DNA of 64,000 bases from Tuctoria greenei (Eukaryota; Streptophyta; Magnoliopsida; Poales; Poaceae). The position numbers were made by a program, and so were the translations under genes. This document shows positions 1 through 11,019 of this stretch, piece after piece. The notes beneath the pieces were generated by a model. It worked only from the letters and a program-made list of their open reading frames with translations. It ran no database searches and had not been told where the DNA came from. The DNA lies in contig JAYESD010000011.1 in assembly GCA_036927565.1 (NCBI GenBank), positions 97,687,178 through 97,751,177 of the forward strand, in the 5' to 3' direction. Numbering within the stretch: position 1 is the stretch's first letter; every line of letters begins with the position of its first letter.

Positions 1-612
1 CATAGCCATGACCTTTTCTAATGTCCAGCTATCTTCCTTAGAGTTGTAATTTATCACAAAAGCCTCCAACTCCTTAGGTAAAGATATGAAGATGAAATGC
101 ACAAGCATCTCATCTGGCATGGCTAAGTTAAGAGTCTTGAGGTTTGCATTTAAATTACTCATCTTGAGGATGTGATCTCTCACACCCCCACTAGTGTACC
201 TCTCATTAACAAGCCTTTTTAGGAGAGTGCTTGCTAATGTCTTAGTGGAGCCTTTGTACCGACTTTTGACCTTGGCAAGATACTCAGTTGCCAGCTCACA
301 GTCAAGAATAGCTCCTCTTATGGTCTCAGAAATGGTGGCCTTAATGACCATGAGGCATTTTCTGTTGGATTCTTCCAATGCCTTAAGATCCTTAGGGTAT
401 TTTTCCTTAAGCTTAATGTACTCCTCTTTTCTTACTCCAAACTCCTCATTAGTCTCCTCAGGCTGAGCAATTGGAGCTTTAGGATCAACAGGTCGATCCT
501 TTCTTAGGCAAAGATCAAGGTTTCCAATTGCTAAGTTCATCCTGAGTCTCTCATTCCATGTCCCATAGTTATGACTAGCAAGGGTCTCTATGGAGGCAAT
601 GAGAGTTACCAT
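1..612 (-). CDS. Copia Gag (UBN2-type capsid), 5' part
   Basis: An open frame of 204 codons starts at the ATG at 612-610 and runs off the left edge; an in-frame TAA lies five codons upstream of that ATG. The N-terminus has the HNYGTWNERLRM pattern of plant Copia Gag, and the middle carries the amphipathic helices of the UBN2 domain (for example SNRKCLMVIKATISE, then RYTSGGVRDHILKM and LPKELEAFVINYN). Gag forms the virus-like particle that packages element RNA in the cytoplasm. No frameshift or stop is present in the visible part, unlike every other gag in this window, so J may be the least decayed element here. The family assignment is from motif recognition. Confidence 0.8.
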   Translation of the reverse strand, partial: MVTLIASIETLASHNYGTWNERLRMNLAIGNLDLCLRKDRPVDPKAPIAQPEETNEEFGVRKEEYIKLKEKYPKDLKALEESNRKCLMVIKATISETIRGAILDCELATEYLAKVKSRYKGSTKTLASTLLKRLVNERYTSGGVRDHILKMSNLNANLKTLNLAMPDEMLVHFIFISLPKELEAFVINYNSKEDSWTLEKVMAM

Positions 613-709
613 ATTTGAGGCACCTTAATAAAACAAACACAGGGGTTAGAAAATGACTAAAACAACATATGATGAAGCACATACTTAAAATTGCACTTAA
701 AAAATAAGA

Positions 710-1040
710 AATGGCATGAAATGTATTTCATGTTGGTTACTCAACAAAACCATTTCACTTAAATAATAATGGAAATATTTCACATTAGTTACTCTAGTTT
801 CCATTTCACTTAATAACTTAATTAACATGGAAATATTTGACGTTGGTTACTCTAATTTCCATATAGACATACTTAAAATTCATGGATGCATTTCCAATAC
901 AATGAAAATATAGTGGAAATAAACTCAAGCATGTCAAAATTAAATTTTCACGTTCATTACTTATTTAATTTCCATGCAAAACATACACACTTAAAATTCT
1001 AGCAAATTTAAACTTTCACGTTGGTTACTTATTTAAATTT
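710..1040. repeat. degenerate AT-rich repeat in J leader
   Basis: Variants of TTGGTTACTC/TTATTT recur at about 732, 784, 842, 951 and 1021, each beside a TTTCCAT or AAATTT block. Spacing is irregular (about 52, 58, 109 and 70 bases), so this is a decayed tandem repeat and not a microsatellite. Confidence 0.5.
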
Positions 1041-2252
1041 ACTACTAAATAACAACGGAAGCTAAATAAACTTAATTTCTTAAATCACTAAAATTAATTG
1101 CAAAAACTTAATGCAATTAATTGGATTTAAACAATTGAAAAAATTCACTTAATAACTTAAATTACAAAAAGTTACAGAAATGATGCAGTTAAAATCACAC
1201 AAAACATCACATAAATTTTTCTAAAATTTTCCCAGCTATTTAACTAATTTTCTAACCATTTTCTTAATTTCTAGAATTATTTTTCCATTCTAAATCAATT
1301 CTGAAAATTAAAATTGTGGAAAAATCCAAAAGGGCCAAAACCCTGAATTTGGCCCACTGATCAAACTTTTGGCCCAGCCCACAAACTAAAAATCCTTAAT
1401 AAAAAGGAAAATTTCCAGCGCGTGGCGCATTAGGCAATTAGCCCAAACCTGGAAACAGCCCATGAGGAAAATCTGAAAAAAATCGGAAAAATAAAAGGGC
1501 AGCCCAGACGGCCCGTTTACCGGCCCCGCATGGGCTCTGAGCCCGCCATCGCGAGGTAGCGGTCGGCGCGCGTTGTGCTCCGTTGGATTTCGATCCGACG
1601 GCTGAAAAATGGTCAAACCCTAAAACTTAAGTGGATCTCATCTGTCCGTTGTAGATGTAACAGCTGAGCACAGACTCCGGACGATACTTAAATGTTCGCC
1701 GCCGAGGTTCTCGCGAACCCTAATTCATTTCTCCTGCACCATTCTCTCTCTTATCCGAGCGAGCGAGGCGGCGGCGAGCTCGGACCTCCGGCGCCGCCAT
1801 GCCATCAGCGCCGGCGAGAGATCCCCCCATCGGGGTGGAGCTCCGTCGCCGCTGATGACGATGGATGGTCGGCCGTTGAGGGAAACCGGCGCTCACGACA
1901 GATCTGAGTGGAGGGGGGTGCTTCGCCGCAGGGACTTCCGGGACGGCCACACCTTCGCCGCCGGCAAGCGACCGAGAGGTTGCTTGTCGTTGGCTGAAGT
2001 GACATCGGCCGGTCATCGTTGAAGGAAACACGCGGCTAGGGTTAGGGTTTCGACCCTTAACCCTATCCTGGCGAGGCACTGAGTGTCTGAGTGCTTTCTG
2101 TTTGCAGGTGCTCGGCGAGCCGACGATGTGCGCGACTAGGGTTGAGGCTTGGACCCGAACTCTAGAGTTGCGCCTGAGGACAATGGCGCCGCTGTTGTCT
2201 CTCCGTTGGGAGAGATCCAACGGACGGCCGCCGATGAGGGGAGGAGGCCACA

Positions 2253-2276
2253 AGGGTTAGGGTTTCCCCTAACCCT
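2253..2276. repeat. perfect 10-bp hairpin, telomere-like arms
   Basis: AGGGTTAGGG (2253-2262) pairs perfectly with CCCTAACCCT (2267-2276) across a four-base loop. A second, imperfect version lies at 2038-2064. Both lie in the GC-rich leader of J and could fold in its RNA. Confidence 0.65.
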
Positions 2277-2540
2277 GCTCTGAGGAGGACGATGGCGGCC
2301 GTAAACCACCTTGTCCAGATAAGTCCTCGTCCCCAATCTGAGTTCTCCTAATTCGATTCGGCTTTGTGTTCTGAGATTTTGATCTTGACCGAAATCGAAA
2401 CTAAGTTTGTTCCCCTCCTTCTAATTTCTTGATTAACATGACTTAGCAGTAACTAACCTTAATTAAGACTGAATTAAAATGATTAGAAATTGACTGATCT
2501 GACTTAGAACTTAATCACCTAATTAGGATTGACTAGCACG

Positions 2541-2552
2541 GCTCTGATGCCA
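2541..2552 (-). other. primer-binding site of J
   Basis: The minus strand reads TGGCATCAGAGC, one base off the usual plant Copia PBS TGGTATCAGAGC (complementary to initiator tRNA-Met). It sits one base from the LTR end, so it fixes the LTR inner boundary. Confidence 0.85.
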
Positions 2553-2553
2553 T

Positions 2554-3196
2554 TGTTAGGTCTTAGGGTTCTTAGGATCGATACTAGCAACGCCCAATAA
2601 GGTTTACTTAAGTCTAATCTAATGTGACATATAATTTTAGGCATAATTAAACATCTGCGTTCTAATTACTTAGACTAGTGATGAAGCAATTCAACCAAAG
2701 AAGCAGAACATGTATAATCTAGAATAGGGTATAGAGATTAGGAAGAGGGAGATTAGGGTTACCATCAGAGGGTGCACCAGATGCCATTGGGCTCTGGTGG
2801 ATTGTCGCAGGCGAGTAGCTCGACGCAGGTAGATAGGTGATGCAGGGAGATCGCTGGCGCAGTGGAGGCTTGGCGCAGAAACGGTTGCGGCAGTGTTCCC
2901 CTCACTCCACACCCTAATAGATCGGTTAGGGTTTGTGGGGGAGTTTATGGTGGCTAATCAACTCGTTGATCAGCGCCCCAGCCCTCCCCCTTTATTTATA
3001 TGGCGCGTGTGAGAGGGGGCCACATCGAACAGAGTCAGTTTCACCCCCGATCAGGGCGCGTAGGGGAGTCAGGCTCAGGGGGCGTGGTTGTTGCCCACGT
3101 CACCCCCCGAGATCACACTAACACCGATGTGCTACCGAATTCAACCCTCGCATATTCCAGACAACAATCTTTTATGGATCCATTAAATAAACAACA
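2554..3196 (-). repeat. 5' LTR of J with TATA box
   Basis: The inner end reads (minus) ...CCTAACA next to the PBS. The outer end is placed at the ACAACA near 3191-3196 by symmetry with the TGTT/AACA termini, giving about 643 bp. A minus-strand TATAAATA lies at 2993-3000, in a position suited to starting element RNA toward the PBS. The second LTR is outside the window, so the outer border is uncertain by some tens of bases. Confidence 0.65.
2993..3000 (-). promoter_or_regulatory. TATA box in J LTR
   Basis: TATAAATA on the minus strand within the LTR, followed downstream by a purine-rich stretch, is a plausible RNA polymerase II promoter for element J. Confidence 0.6.
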
Positions 3197-3230
3197 ATGA
3201 TAGGAGCGACCACACTGGGTGACTAGCTCT

Positions 3231-3606
3231 CTAGAACAGGACTAGAATGTCCCCAGCAGCAACCTCTATCGGAGGAGTCCACCCAAATAAGGCAGTCAAA
3301 GCAGCTACATGTGGTTGCAAGAGAGGTTGAGAGAAAAGCTTTGCATACTCCTCCTGTGTTTGTTGATCAATGCCTTTGTTTTCTGAAATAATCTCCAGCG
3401 CTCTCATTGCTCTAATCTTAGATCTGCCAGCCGATTCCATATTGTTGCATTCAGCCCCGACCCCCATAATTCGACAACTTCTGCATGGAGTGAAACTAGG
3501 AGGCAGAGTTGTTTGTCTTATTTTGTTGATGGTGTGGATTGGGAGGATCTTTGTAGTTTACCGCGTCAGATTTTGCAGGAAAACTTGTCAAGATGGAACT
3601 AGGGAG
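3231..3606 (-). pseudogene. locus I, C-terminal part of split zinc-knuckle ORF
   Basis: The minus-strand frame ends at 3231 and includes TPCRSCRIMGVG, then RSKIRAMRALEII, then a C-terminal EEYAKLFSQPLLQPHVAAL and ALFGW. I recognise this tail as typical of grass zinc-knuckle ORFs related to LINE ORF1 proteins. It continues the ORF at 25182-27091: the two parts are separated only by element D, whose 5-bp target duplication GGGAG sits at both junctions (3602-3606 and 25182-25186). A stop codon just inside the junction shows decay. It is probably an RNA-binding protein of a non-LTR element; a degraded host gene of the same family is the alternative. Confidence 0.6.
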
Positions 3607-4834
3607 TGTTGGTATTTCTTAGCACCACAGTGTTATCCGCAAGCGCACAGAAATACCATTTTAGCACTTCCCCTTAAAGAGTATTCCCAAGGGTATCGAA
3701 TCCAAAGAACGTGTGTGCTAATCTTTCGAACTAGCTCACCCAAGGACACAAAGTTGTTTGGTAGGCAAGGAACAGAGAGGAATTCAAAGTATTGATCCTA
3801 ATTCAAGGTAGTTTGCAATAGATGCTTGCTTCGGGCACGGGCTTACTCCTAGCAATACTAGGACGACTCCCGCCAAGATCCTATGGCATAGCCGAACGTT
3901 GAGGATTACGAAGGACAGATAGGGCTGTCACCACCTACTGCCTACCTCTTCAATCCGTGGGTCTACGAGATACCCACTGATTATATATAACCTAAGCACC
4001 ACACTAACGTTCTAAATCACTACTCTAGTTGTTTCGAACACAAATCTACAACTAGAGCCTCTAATGAATTAAAGCAGTCAAACCACAAGTAACTACTTGT
4101 GCAAACTACTAAGAATAAAAGATCAAACTTGTATTGAATTCACAAAGGCTTACTTGATTTAGTAAAACCTCTATAGAGGTACAAGTGTAGAAGAGGGACT
4201 AGACAAGCCCAAGCCTCCTTCTCCTAGACTCTTCACCACACTCTCCTTCTACTTTGGTAGCCTCTAGGACTACTCTAAACCTTTGGAGTGTAGTACTATT
4301 CTCAACATTTGGTGTGTGTGAGAAGTGAGGTGAGGGGGTCTATTTATAGGTGGAGAAGGGTCGGTTCCCGCCACAATCAACGTGCGAATCAGTCACCATT
4401 GACTCCAGGGAGTCGGGAGGAGCCAACACGTGTCATTTGACCGGGTTTGGCGCCAGGAAGGGGTTGGCCAAACCCCTGGTTCAGCCGACCTGGTCAAGCC
4501 TCCCCTCGGGGAGTGCTTCCTCCAGGTGGCTTCCAGGTGGGCCCCCTTGATGTATATGGGTGCAACACCATTGGATCTCCTCGTATTCTTCTGTTTGTGG
4601 GCCATTTGATCCATGTGTTGCCACGTGTCATCGCCTGATTCATTGAAATCAATTTCCATGGATTCATCCCTGCATGTTTTGGTATTTTGGGTAATAATTC
4701 ACGTGCATACAAATAGACACTAACACTTGTGGAATTGGGTTAGTGTATAGCCCTACCACTATGTTTTGTGTTTCTTTTATGCACATTATGAGGTGAATTG
4801 AAGGTCAAAATATGGTACTTAAGGACTGTCAACA
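3607..4834 (-). repeat. 3' LTR of D
   Basis: 1228 bp, TGTTGG...GTCAACA on the plus strand, homologous along its length to 23956-25181. A minus-strand TATA box (CCTATAAATAG) lies at about 4339-4350. The part at 4460-4500 carries the GGCC-centred self-complementary motif also seen in element C and in D's 3' region. Confidence 0.93.
4339..4350 (-). promoter_or_regulatory. TATA box in D 3' LTR
   Basis: CCTATAAATAG on the minus strand. The same box is conserved in the 5' LTR (about 24688-24698) and in element C (about 43123-43133). Confidence 0.65.
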
Positions 4835-4849
4835 AACTCCTCCACACTT
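4835..4849 (-). other. polypurine tract of D
   Basis: The minus strand reads AAGTGTGGAGGAGTT directly before the LTR start TGTTGAC. It is purine-rich and in the right place to prime plus-strand DNA. Confidence 0.7.
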
Positions 4850-6440
4850 AGTCCTTTGCTCGTCCTCGAGTGAAGGAAAGAAGAACTAGAGTGTTGTCAT
4901 GAATTTGCTATAAGGTAGAAAATAAGGATACTAGATATTTCAACTCATACCCGAATTCATTGATCCCCTTTGTGTATGTGGCTACCACATCAATCTTGGG
5001 TGTTTGAAAAGTGGAATGGTTAGAATGATGTTCCCTTGGATCATTCTTTGCTGAAATGATTTGGCAATTGCTATATTTGGAAGTCATAGGAACATTTGCT
5101 CTCGCCTTCTCGATCGGAATCTCTCAAATCTCTCAAAGTGTTTGAGTCCTCACCATGGCATGTTTTGCCAATTCTTGACCCTATACTAAAAGTGGCTATA
5201 TCTGGAGCTTGGTAGGGATGAACGTGGCACACATTTGCAATTCATATGTTACTAAGTCAAAAACTTGATCCTATGAGAGACTTATGCAATGAACAAAGTG
5301 AAGGGAAAATTCTTGTGCACATGAATGGAATGGAGGGGTGAGGTGATAACTCCCATGAATTTGCTCTCTTTTAAGGATGAAACATGGCAACTTTTTTTTG
5401 AGCACTCTTACTCTTTTTCAAGAGTGGATGCTTTTTCTTTTTCTTGTAGCCATGTCTTCTACTCCTTTTTTATTTTTAGAGAGGCTTTCATTTGTATTGT
5501 ATGGATTTTTTTTTGACACATGGGTAATCGATGGATGCAAACTCTCAATGTGAGAAATTTTGCATGAATGGAGTGCACAAGAGTTTTCATACAAAAAGTT
5601 CATGCATGTCACTCAATTGGATCACAGGTTTGACAAAGTTCAATGAAAAGCAAAGTGGCATATGCTTGTGGTTTTCAATGAATGTATCATATGGCCTTGG
5701 TAGGTATATAAATTTCCAATGAGAGATATATGCAAAGTTCAAGACTTCAAATAGTTACAAATGTCAAAATCAATTTCAAGCAAACCGATGATTTCTAAAG
5801 AACTCATTTACCATATCACACTAGTCAAATACCTAGATGATGTTTTTTTCCTATTGAATTATGGGAATCATAAACAATGTAATGAATTGAAATATAAAGT
5901 ATTCAAATTTTCAGCTTAAGCAAATTCTTGACTACAAAATTTTATTTCGATTTGTCGAGTTGATTTATTTTAGATATGCAATGAAAAATATGAAATCAAC
6001 TCAAACAGCAGGGTATCGCATAAAAGTGGGGATAGGAAATCCAAACCGATTTTCTGGAGTGAAACGGAGTCGTACGGTGCAGAAAACAAGTCGGCCAACC
6101 AGGGGGTTCAACCGACCTCCTGTTGGCTCTTCTATGGCTCTGTTTCATCGTGTCGTTTTGCTCATTCGGTTGCAACGTGTTTTGATATGCAACGTTGATT
6201 TTTCACGTCGGGATTTCATGCCTTGGAGACATGTTTCCTCCACACTTGTTTCCTGAATTCTTTATTCAACAAAATAAACTAAAGGGGGAACTTTACCGGT
6301 GTCAGATGAACCGGTAAGTTCACTTTATTGAAATCAAAATATGGGTATGCTTACATTATTTAACCTAGCTTTAGAAAACAAATGTTTTTTTAAAATAAAA
6401 TCCTAAGTAGTAAGCATCCTATGCTGTCGGGACATCTAAA
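4850..6440 (-). other. 3' untranslated region of D
   Basis: About 1.6 kb between the accessory ORF and the PPT. It is AT-rich with short T-runs (5394, 5508). No frame on either strand shows a recognisable domain. A copy of the paired GGCC motif (GTCGGCCAACC ... CAACCGACC) lies at about 6091-6118. Long 3' regions are usual in Athila-type elements. Confidence 0.6.
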
Positions 6441-7271
6441 CTATGGTGCGTTGTAGATGTCGGGCTCCCCGACGGCATTGCACAAGTGCTGCAGTTTGTC
6501 GCTCATGCCACAGCGAACACTGTCGATCTCCTCTTTGAGGGCCATGATGTCGTCCTTCAGTTCCGCCCTCTCGATGCGCCCTTCAGCCACAAAGTCAGTC
6601 AGATTCTTGTTCTCCAAGCGGGGAGAAGCGAACTCCTTGGTCAGTTGTGCCACTTTAGGGGCACGAGGAGAGTCCTCATCACTGCCCTCGAACTGACCGG
6701 GTGTCCCGTTGATGGCAGGTGGTGGGATGTGACGCCTAATGTTAGAGGGCGACGTGCCCGTCGACTCCTCCATCGCCAGATTATCCACGCGCTTGAATAG
6801 GCCCTTAGCGTAGCCTCCTTCGGGTTTGCGCACCCCGTGGATAAGAAAGCAATCTCCCATGCGTTCCAGCATGGTACATGTGAGCGTCTTGTAGTGGTGG
6901 CTCACTACATCGCCCTTCTTAGTCTTCAGTGTGTACATGAACTCCTAGCCGGGCAGCAACGATGGGAGAGACTCGTCTTTTCCGTGGAAAAGACATGTCT
7001 TGACTAGGTTTAGTACAACCAAAGTCGGACGGCATGGCGTCGTCGACTTCATCGGCGTTCTCCGAGTGGAGAGTGATTGGACAAGGCTACAAGGTGTAGG
7101 GTTGAGCTCGCGCGGGGTCATCGCAGGCGGGATCATGGCAAGGGGCTTGACATCGATCGCCATGACGGACTCCAAGGCAAGGGAAGTTTTGTCGTTGGCC
7201 AGCGTAATGTCCCCACTCAGATTGACGGTTGAGCTCGAGGAGGCGTGAGGCACAATCTTCTTGTCGGCCAT
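6441..7271 (-). pseudogene. accessory ORF of D downstream of integrase, one in-frame stop
   Basis: A 277-codon minus frame from the ATG at 7271-7269 to the stop at 6441 is broken only by a TAG at 6945-6947. It lies between integrase and the 3' LTR, where Athila elements carry an env-like or unknown ORF. I see no signal peptide or membrane segment. The C-terminal quarter is charged with heptad-like spacing (AELKDDIMALKEEIDSV), suggesting a coiled coil. The middle is Ser/Thr/Pro rich and includes HHYKTLTCTMLERMGDC. Codon use is more GC-rich than D's pol, which may mean separate origin. I do not recognise the family, and membrane-protein function is not supported. Confidence 0.5.
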
Positions 7272-7558
7272 GATGAGGACGGGAGGAAGATGATGATTCA
7301 ATGAGGTGTATAACTTTCTTCTCTGTTTCCGTCCTTTAGGTAGGCGGGGAACGGCGCGTTTCACCAAGGATTTTGTGGAGGATATTGAGGAGGATACACA
7401 CGAGAAAACAGAACACGAACGGCGCGAAGGGAGAGTCGGCCGACCCCAGGGTTCGGCCGACCCCCTTCTGGCTCCGTTTGGGCCACATTTTCTCGGGTCG
7501 ATTAAATGGGCCTCATAGATGAAGAATTGGATGGGCCCATTAGTTGGACATGGAGAAT
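7272..7558 (-). other. spacer between integrase and accessory ORF of D
   Basis: Short gap containing a clear paired palindrome at about 7434-7470: GTCGGCCGACCCC followed by GTTCGGCCGACCCC. No gene is seen. Confidence 0.5.
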
Positions 7559-9030
7559 TTAAATAGAATTGAAAGAAATGGCATGGAAATCGATTATATT
7601 TACCATGTCAAATTCTTTTTCTGTATCCTTTTGGGAATCGAGAAATAATTTGAGTCGGTGCCTATTCACTTTGAATAGTTGACCGTCATAACCTTGGAGT
7701 GTGATTGCTCCATGGGATGAAGTCTCTACTACAGTGAAGGGTCCTTCCCATTTACTTCTAAGCTTCCCATGTCCAAAGAGTTTAACCCTAGAGTTAGAGT
7801 AAAACTTTATCTCCAAGTTTGAACTCTTTCGGCGTAATCCTCTTATCGTGCCATCTTTTGGTTCTCTCTTTATAAATTTTGGCACTGTGGTATGCCTTAT
7901 ATCTCCATTCCTCCAACTCAGCGATTTGCTTCAATCGGTGATTTCCAGCTTCGTTAAGATTCATGTTCCACCGCTTGATGGCCCAATACGCTCTATGTTC
8001 CAATTCTACGGGAATATGGCAAGTCTTCCCATAGACAAGTTGGAAAGGAGACATGCCGATAGGTGTCTTGTAGGCAGTACGATATGCCCACAATGCGTCG
8101 GGTAGCTTTTGCTTCCATCCCGTTCCCATTTCCAAGATAGTCTTTTGCAAAATATTCTTAATTTGCTTATTAGATGTTTCTACTTGACCATTTGTCTGTG
8201 GGTGGTATGGGGTAGCAATGTTATGCTGGACTCCAAGTTCCCTTAAAAAGTTCTGGAAGGTCTTATCTATAAAATGAGACCCTCCATCACTTATGACCAT
8301 ATAGGGAATTCCAAAGCGTGGGAAAATGATCTCATGGAACATTTTCCTTGCTTGCTTGGAATCAGCATTTTTGCATGGCAATGCTTCTACCCATTTTGAG
8401 ACATAATCGACGGCAACCAGAATATACTGGCAATCATAAGACCTAGGATAAGGTCCCATGAAATCAATACCCCATACATCAAATAATTCCACTTGGAGAT
8501 TGTATATTAGGCGCATCGCATCATGAGCAGAGATTCCTCCATGCTTCTGGCATTTCCAACATCTGCGAATGAATTCCTTGGTATCTTCATACATTGAAGG
8601 CCAATAGAATCCACTCTGCAAGATCTTTGCCTGAGTACGGTAAACACCGTAATGACCACCATAGGGGCCAGCATGGCATTTCTCTATAATTTTGGTGCCT
8701 TCGATTGATGGGACGCACCTTCTAAGAAGGCCATCGGCACATACTCGATAGAGGTAAGGGTCATCCCAAAGGTGTCTACGACTCTCATAAATTGAGTTTC
8801 TTTTTGTTCTCCCCTGGTGGTACGTATCCCGTGACCATAAAGTTCACGATATCCGCATACCAAGGGTGAGAGTCTGTCACCTTGAGGAGCATATCATCTC
8901 ATAGGAAGTCATTGATAGGTATGTCCATGGTTTGTGTGACTTCCATACGTGAAAGATGATCTGCTACTGAATTCTCTACTCCTTTCTTATCTCTTATTTC
9001 TAGATCAAATTCATGGAGTACAAGAATCCA
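7559..9030 (-). pseudogene. D integrase (Athila-like)
   Basis: The integrase region follows RNase H. It has an N-terminal zinc-binding segment with CHAG...GGHYG and CWKCQKHG, then the catalytic core with Asp in DVWGIDFMGP, Asp in VISDGGSHF and Glu in NGQVETSNKQIK, so all three catalytic acids remain. The C-terminal part holds LRSKWEGPFTVVE and YDGQLFKVNRHRLK. Integrase inserts element DNA into the chromosome. There is a frameshift between 9030 and 8621 and another near 7794, after GDKVLL. No chromodomain is seen, as expected outside the chromoviruses. Confidence 0.88.
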
Positions 9031-10065
9031 TCAAATTAGCCTGGGTTTAGCATCCTTTTTGGTAAGCAGATATTTCAAAGCAGCATGGTCTGTGTAGACT
9101 ATGACCTTTGCTCCAACCAAATAGGATCTAAACTTGTCGATAGCAAAAACTAATACTAGGAGCTCTTTCTCAGTTGTGGCATAATTGAGTTGGGCACCTG
9201 TCAGAGTTTTGCTAGCGTAGGCTATTGCGTGATGCTTTTTATCTTTGGTTTGGCCTAAGACCACACCAACAACAAAGTCACTGGCATCACACATGATTTC
9301 GAATGGCAGCATCCCATCAGGAGGTTGGATAATTGGAGCTAAGATGAGTGCCTTTTTGACTATATCAAATGATTTAAGGCATTCATCAACGAAATCAAAG
9401 GTAGCTTCTTTAGCTAATAGGTTGGTGAGGGGTCTAGAAATTTTGGAGAAATCCTTGATAAATCGTCGGTAGAACCCCGCATGACCTAAAAAGCTGCAAA
9501 TTCCCTTAACATTGATAGGAGGTGGAAGTTTTTCAATAACTTCAATTTTAGCTTTGTCCACCTCTATCCCTCTCTCGGACACCAAGTGTCCAAGAATGAT
9601 GCCTTCGTGGACCATGAAATGGCACTTTTCCCAATTAAGCACGAGGTCCTTCTCCTGACATCTTTGTAAGACCCTGTCTAAATTTTCTAGACAATGATCA
9701 AAAGTTTATCCATAGACGGAGAAATCGTCCATGAAAACTTCCATGATATCCTCGATCATGTTTGAAAATATAGACATCATGCATCTCTGGAAAGAGGCAG
9801 GAGCGTTACACAGTCCAAAGGACATACGCCGGTAGGCATAGGTCCCGTAAGGACATGTGAACGTGGTCTTACTTTGATCATCAGGATGGATAGGAATTTG
9901 ATGATATCCCGAATACCCATCAAGGAAAAAGAAGTAGGAGTGTTTTGCCAATCGCTCTAACATCTCATCGATGAAGGGCAATGAAAAATGGTCTTTCCTT
10001 GTTGCCTTGTTAAGTTTTTGGTAGTCAATGCACATCCTCCATCCCGTGACGGTCCGTTTAGGAAT
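9031..10065 (-). pseudogene. D reverse transcriptase and RNase H
   Basis: RT motifs in order: MCIDYQKLNKATRKDHF, LDGYSGYHQIPIHP, MSFGLCNAPASFQRCM and the catalytic FMDDFSVYG with both Asp. The connection has [15 protein letters not shown]. RNase H follows with [27 protein letters not shown] and [11 protein letters not shown]. It copies element RNA into DNA and removes the RNA. In-frame stops are present at 10066-10068, 9706-9708 and 9031-9033, but no frameshift falls between them, so this was one long gag-pol frame. Confidence 0.9.
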
Positions 10066-11019
10066 TTATTCATTCCTCTCATTTTGAACAACTGTCATAC
10101 CTCCCTTGTTATGCACTACTTGAACTGGACTTACCCATTCACTATGAGGAACGGGGTAAATAATCCTAGCATGCAGAAGTTTCAAGACTTCATTCTTGAC
10201 AACTTCCCGCATCACATTATTCAATCGCCTTTGAGGTTCCCTTGAGGGGACACTCTCAGGGTCAATAGGAATACGATGGGTGCATAACGCTGGACTAATT
10301 CCCTTGAGACCCTGAAGTGAATATCCAAAAATAACTCTATGCCTTTCTAACATGGCTATGAGTTTGAACATTTCATCATCTGAAAGCTTGTCACTTATGA
10401 TGACAGGGGCTTCCAAATCGCCATTTAGAAAGGCATAACGTAGGCCTGGAGGTAGAATATTGAGCTCAACAGGAGGTTTTGGGGAGGGCTCTTCTTTTGG
10501 CAATTCTATTTCCTCCTGAAATTCATCCTCCTCTTGGATGAAGTCTTCTTCTCCTTTAATTTTAGGGGGTTCTAAAAATGGAAGAGTCTTAACCTTCTCC
10601 ATTGGCTCATCTTGGATGGGAGATTCTGCAGATGTGTTCTTTGAATGCAGAATAGGCATGGCGAAATTTCTCCCTCCAAGATTGATATTGAGGCTTCCTT
10701 CCAAAGGAACTTCCATGAGAAATTTCTCTATGGAAATCCCTATCATGATGTCGAAATCTTGGATTTCGAACACGTGAAAATCTAGGAGAGCCTCAACATC
10801 TTTGTGTCTAACAGACACTTGTTGCAGAACCCCACATCCTTCAAGAATGGTTCCGAATGAATCTCAGAAGGATTTGCGTGTTGGTGCCAATGGCGCATCG
10901 CCAAGAATGGCGAGAGCACAAGAATTGGAAATGAGATTTGCTCCAACAGTAGGGTTGTATAGGATTCTCATTGGTGTCCCTCTAATAGAACATAAAATGG
11001 TAGCCAAAGGTGAGGTCAT
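10066..11019 (-). pseudogene. D protease and RT N-terminal linker region
   Basis: Same frame as gag and RT. The protease-like segment has TPMRILYNPTVGANLIS, where retropepsins have an Asp in the active-site loop. Here Asn stands before PTVG, which would be inactive if that is the true site. Downstream are an acidic linker (EEDFIQEEDEFQEEIELP) and the RT entry ALCTHRIPIDPESVP. In-frame TGA codons lie at 11020-11022 and near 10864. It would cut Gag-Pol into mature proteins. Confidence 0.75.

Larger units (their letters stand above)
613..2540 (-). other. long untranslated leader of element J
   Basis: This is the 1.9 kb between the PBS and the gag ATG, unusually long for Copia. About 620-1350 is very AT-rich. 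About 1490-2340 is GC-rich with CT-rich and CGCCG stretches like a plant 5' UTR. Directly upstream of the gag ATG (minus strand) is a splice-acceptor-like stretch: CTAAC, then a T-rich tract, then TTAAG. Minus-strand AAG/GTTAGT near 2459 is donor-like. A leader intron is possible but unproven. A 177-codon minus frame (1720-2253) shows no recognisable domain and I do not call it a gene. Confidence 0.6.
1..3196 (-). mobile_element. Copia LTR retrotransposon J, 5' part only
   Basis: This is the 5' portion of a Ty1/Copia element read right to left: LTR (2554-3196), primer-binding site (2541-2552), a long leader and the beginning of gag (612 down to the window edge). Pol and the 3' LTR lie outside the window. 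The LTR inner border is well supported because the CA-type end is followed by one base and then a tRNA-Met-like PBS. The outer border at about 3196 is inferred from a terminal ACAACA and cannot be checked without the second LTR. The element abuts the 3' end of locus I. Confidence 0.8.

Noticed and set aside
194..466. 90-codon plus-strand frame
   Set aside because: Mirror frame of the minus-strand gag of J.
2038..2064. Telomere-like GGGTTAGGG as interstitial telomere
   Set aside because: Only single partial units in a hairpin, not a tandem TTTAGGG array.
1720..2253. 177-codon minus-strand frame
   Set aside because: It lies in the GC-rich leader of J, is Arg/Pro rich without domain motifs, and overlaps other frames equally open; likely composition-driven.
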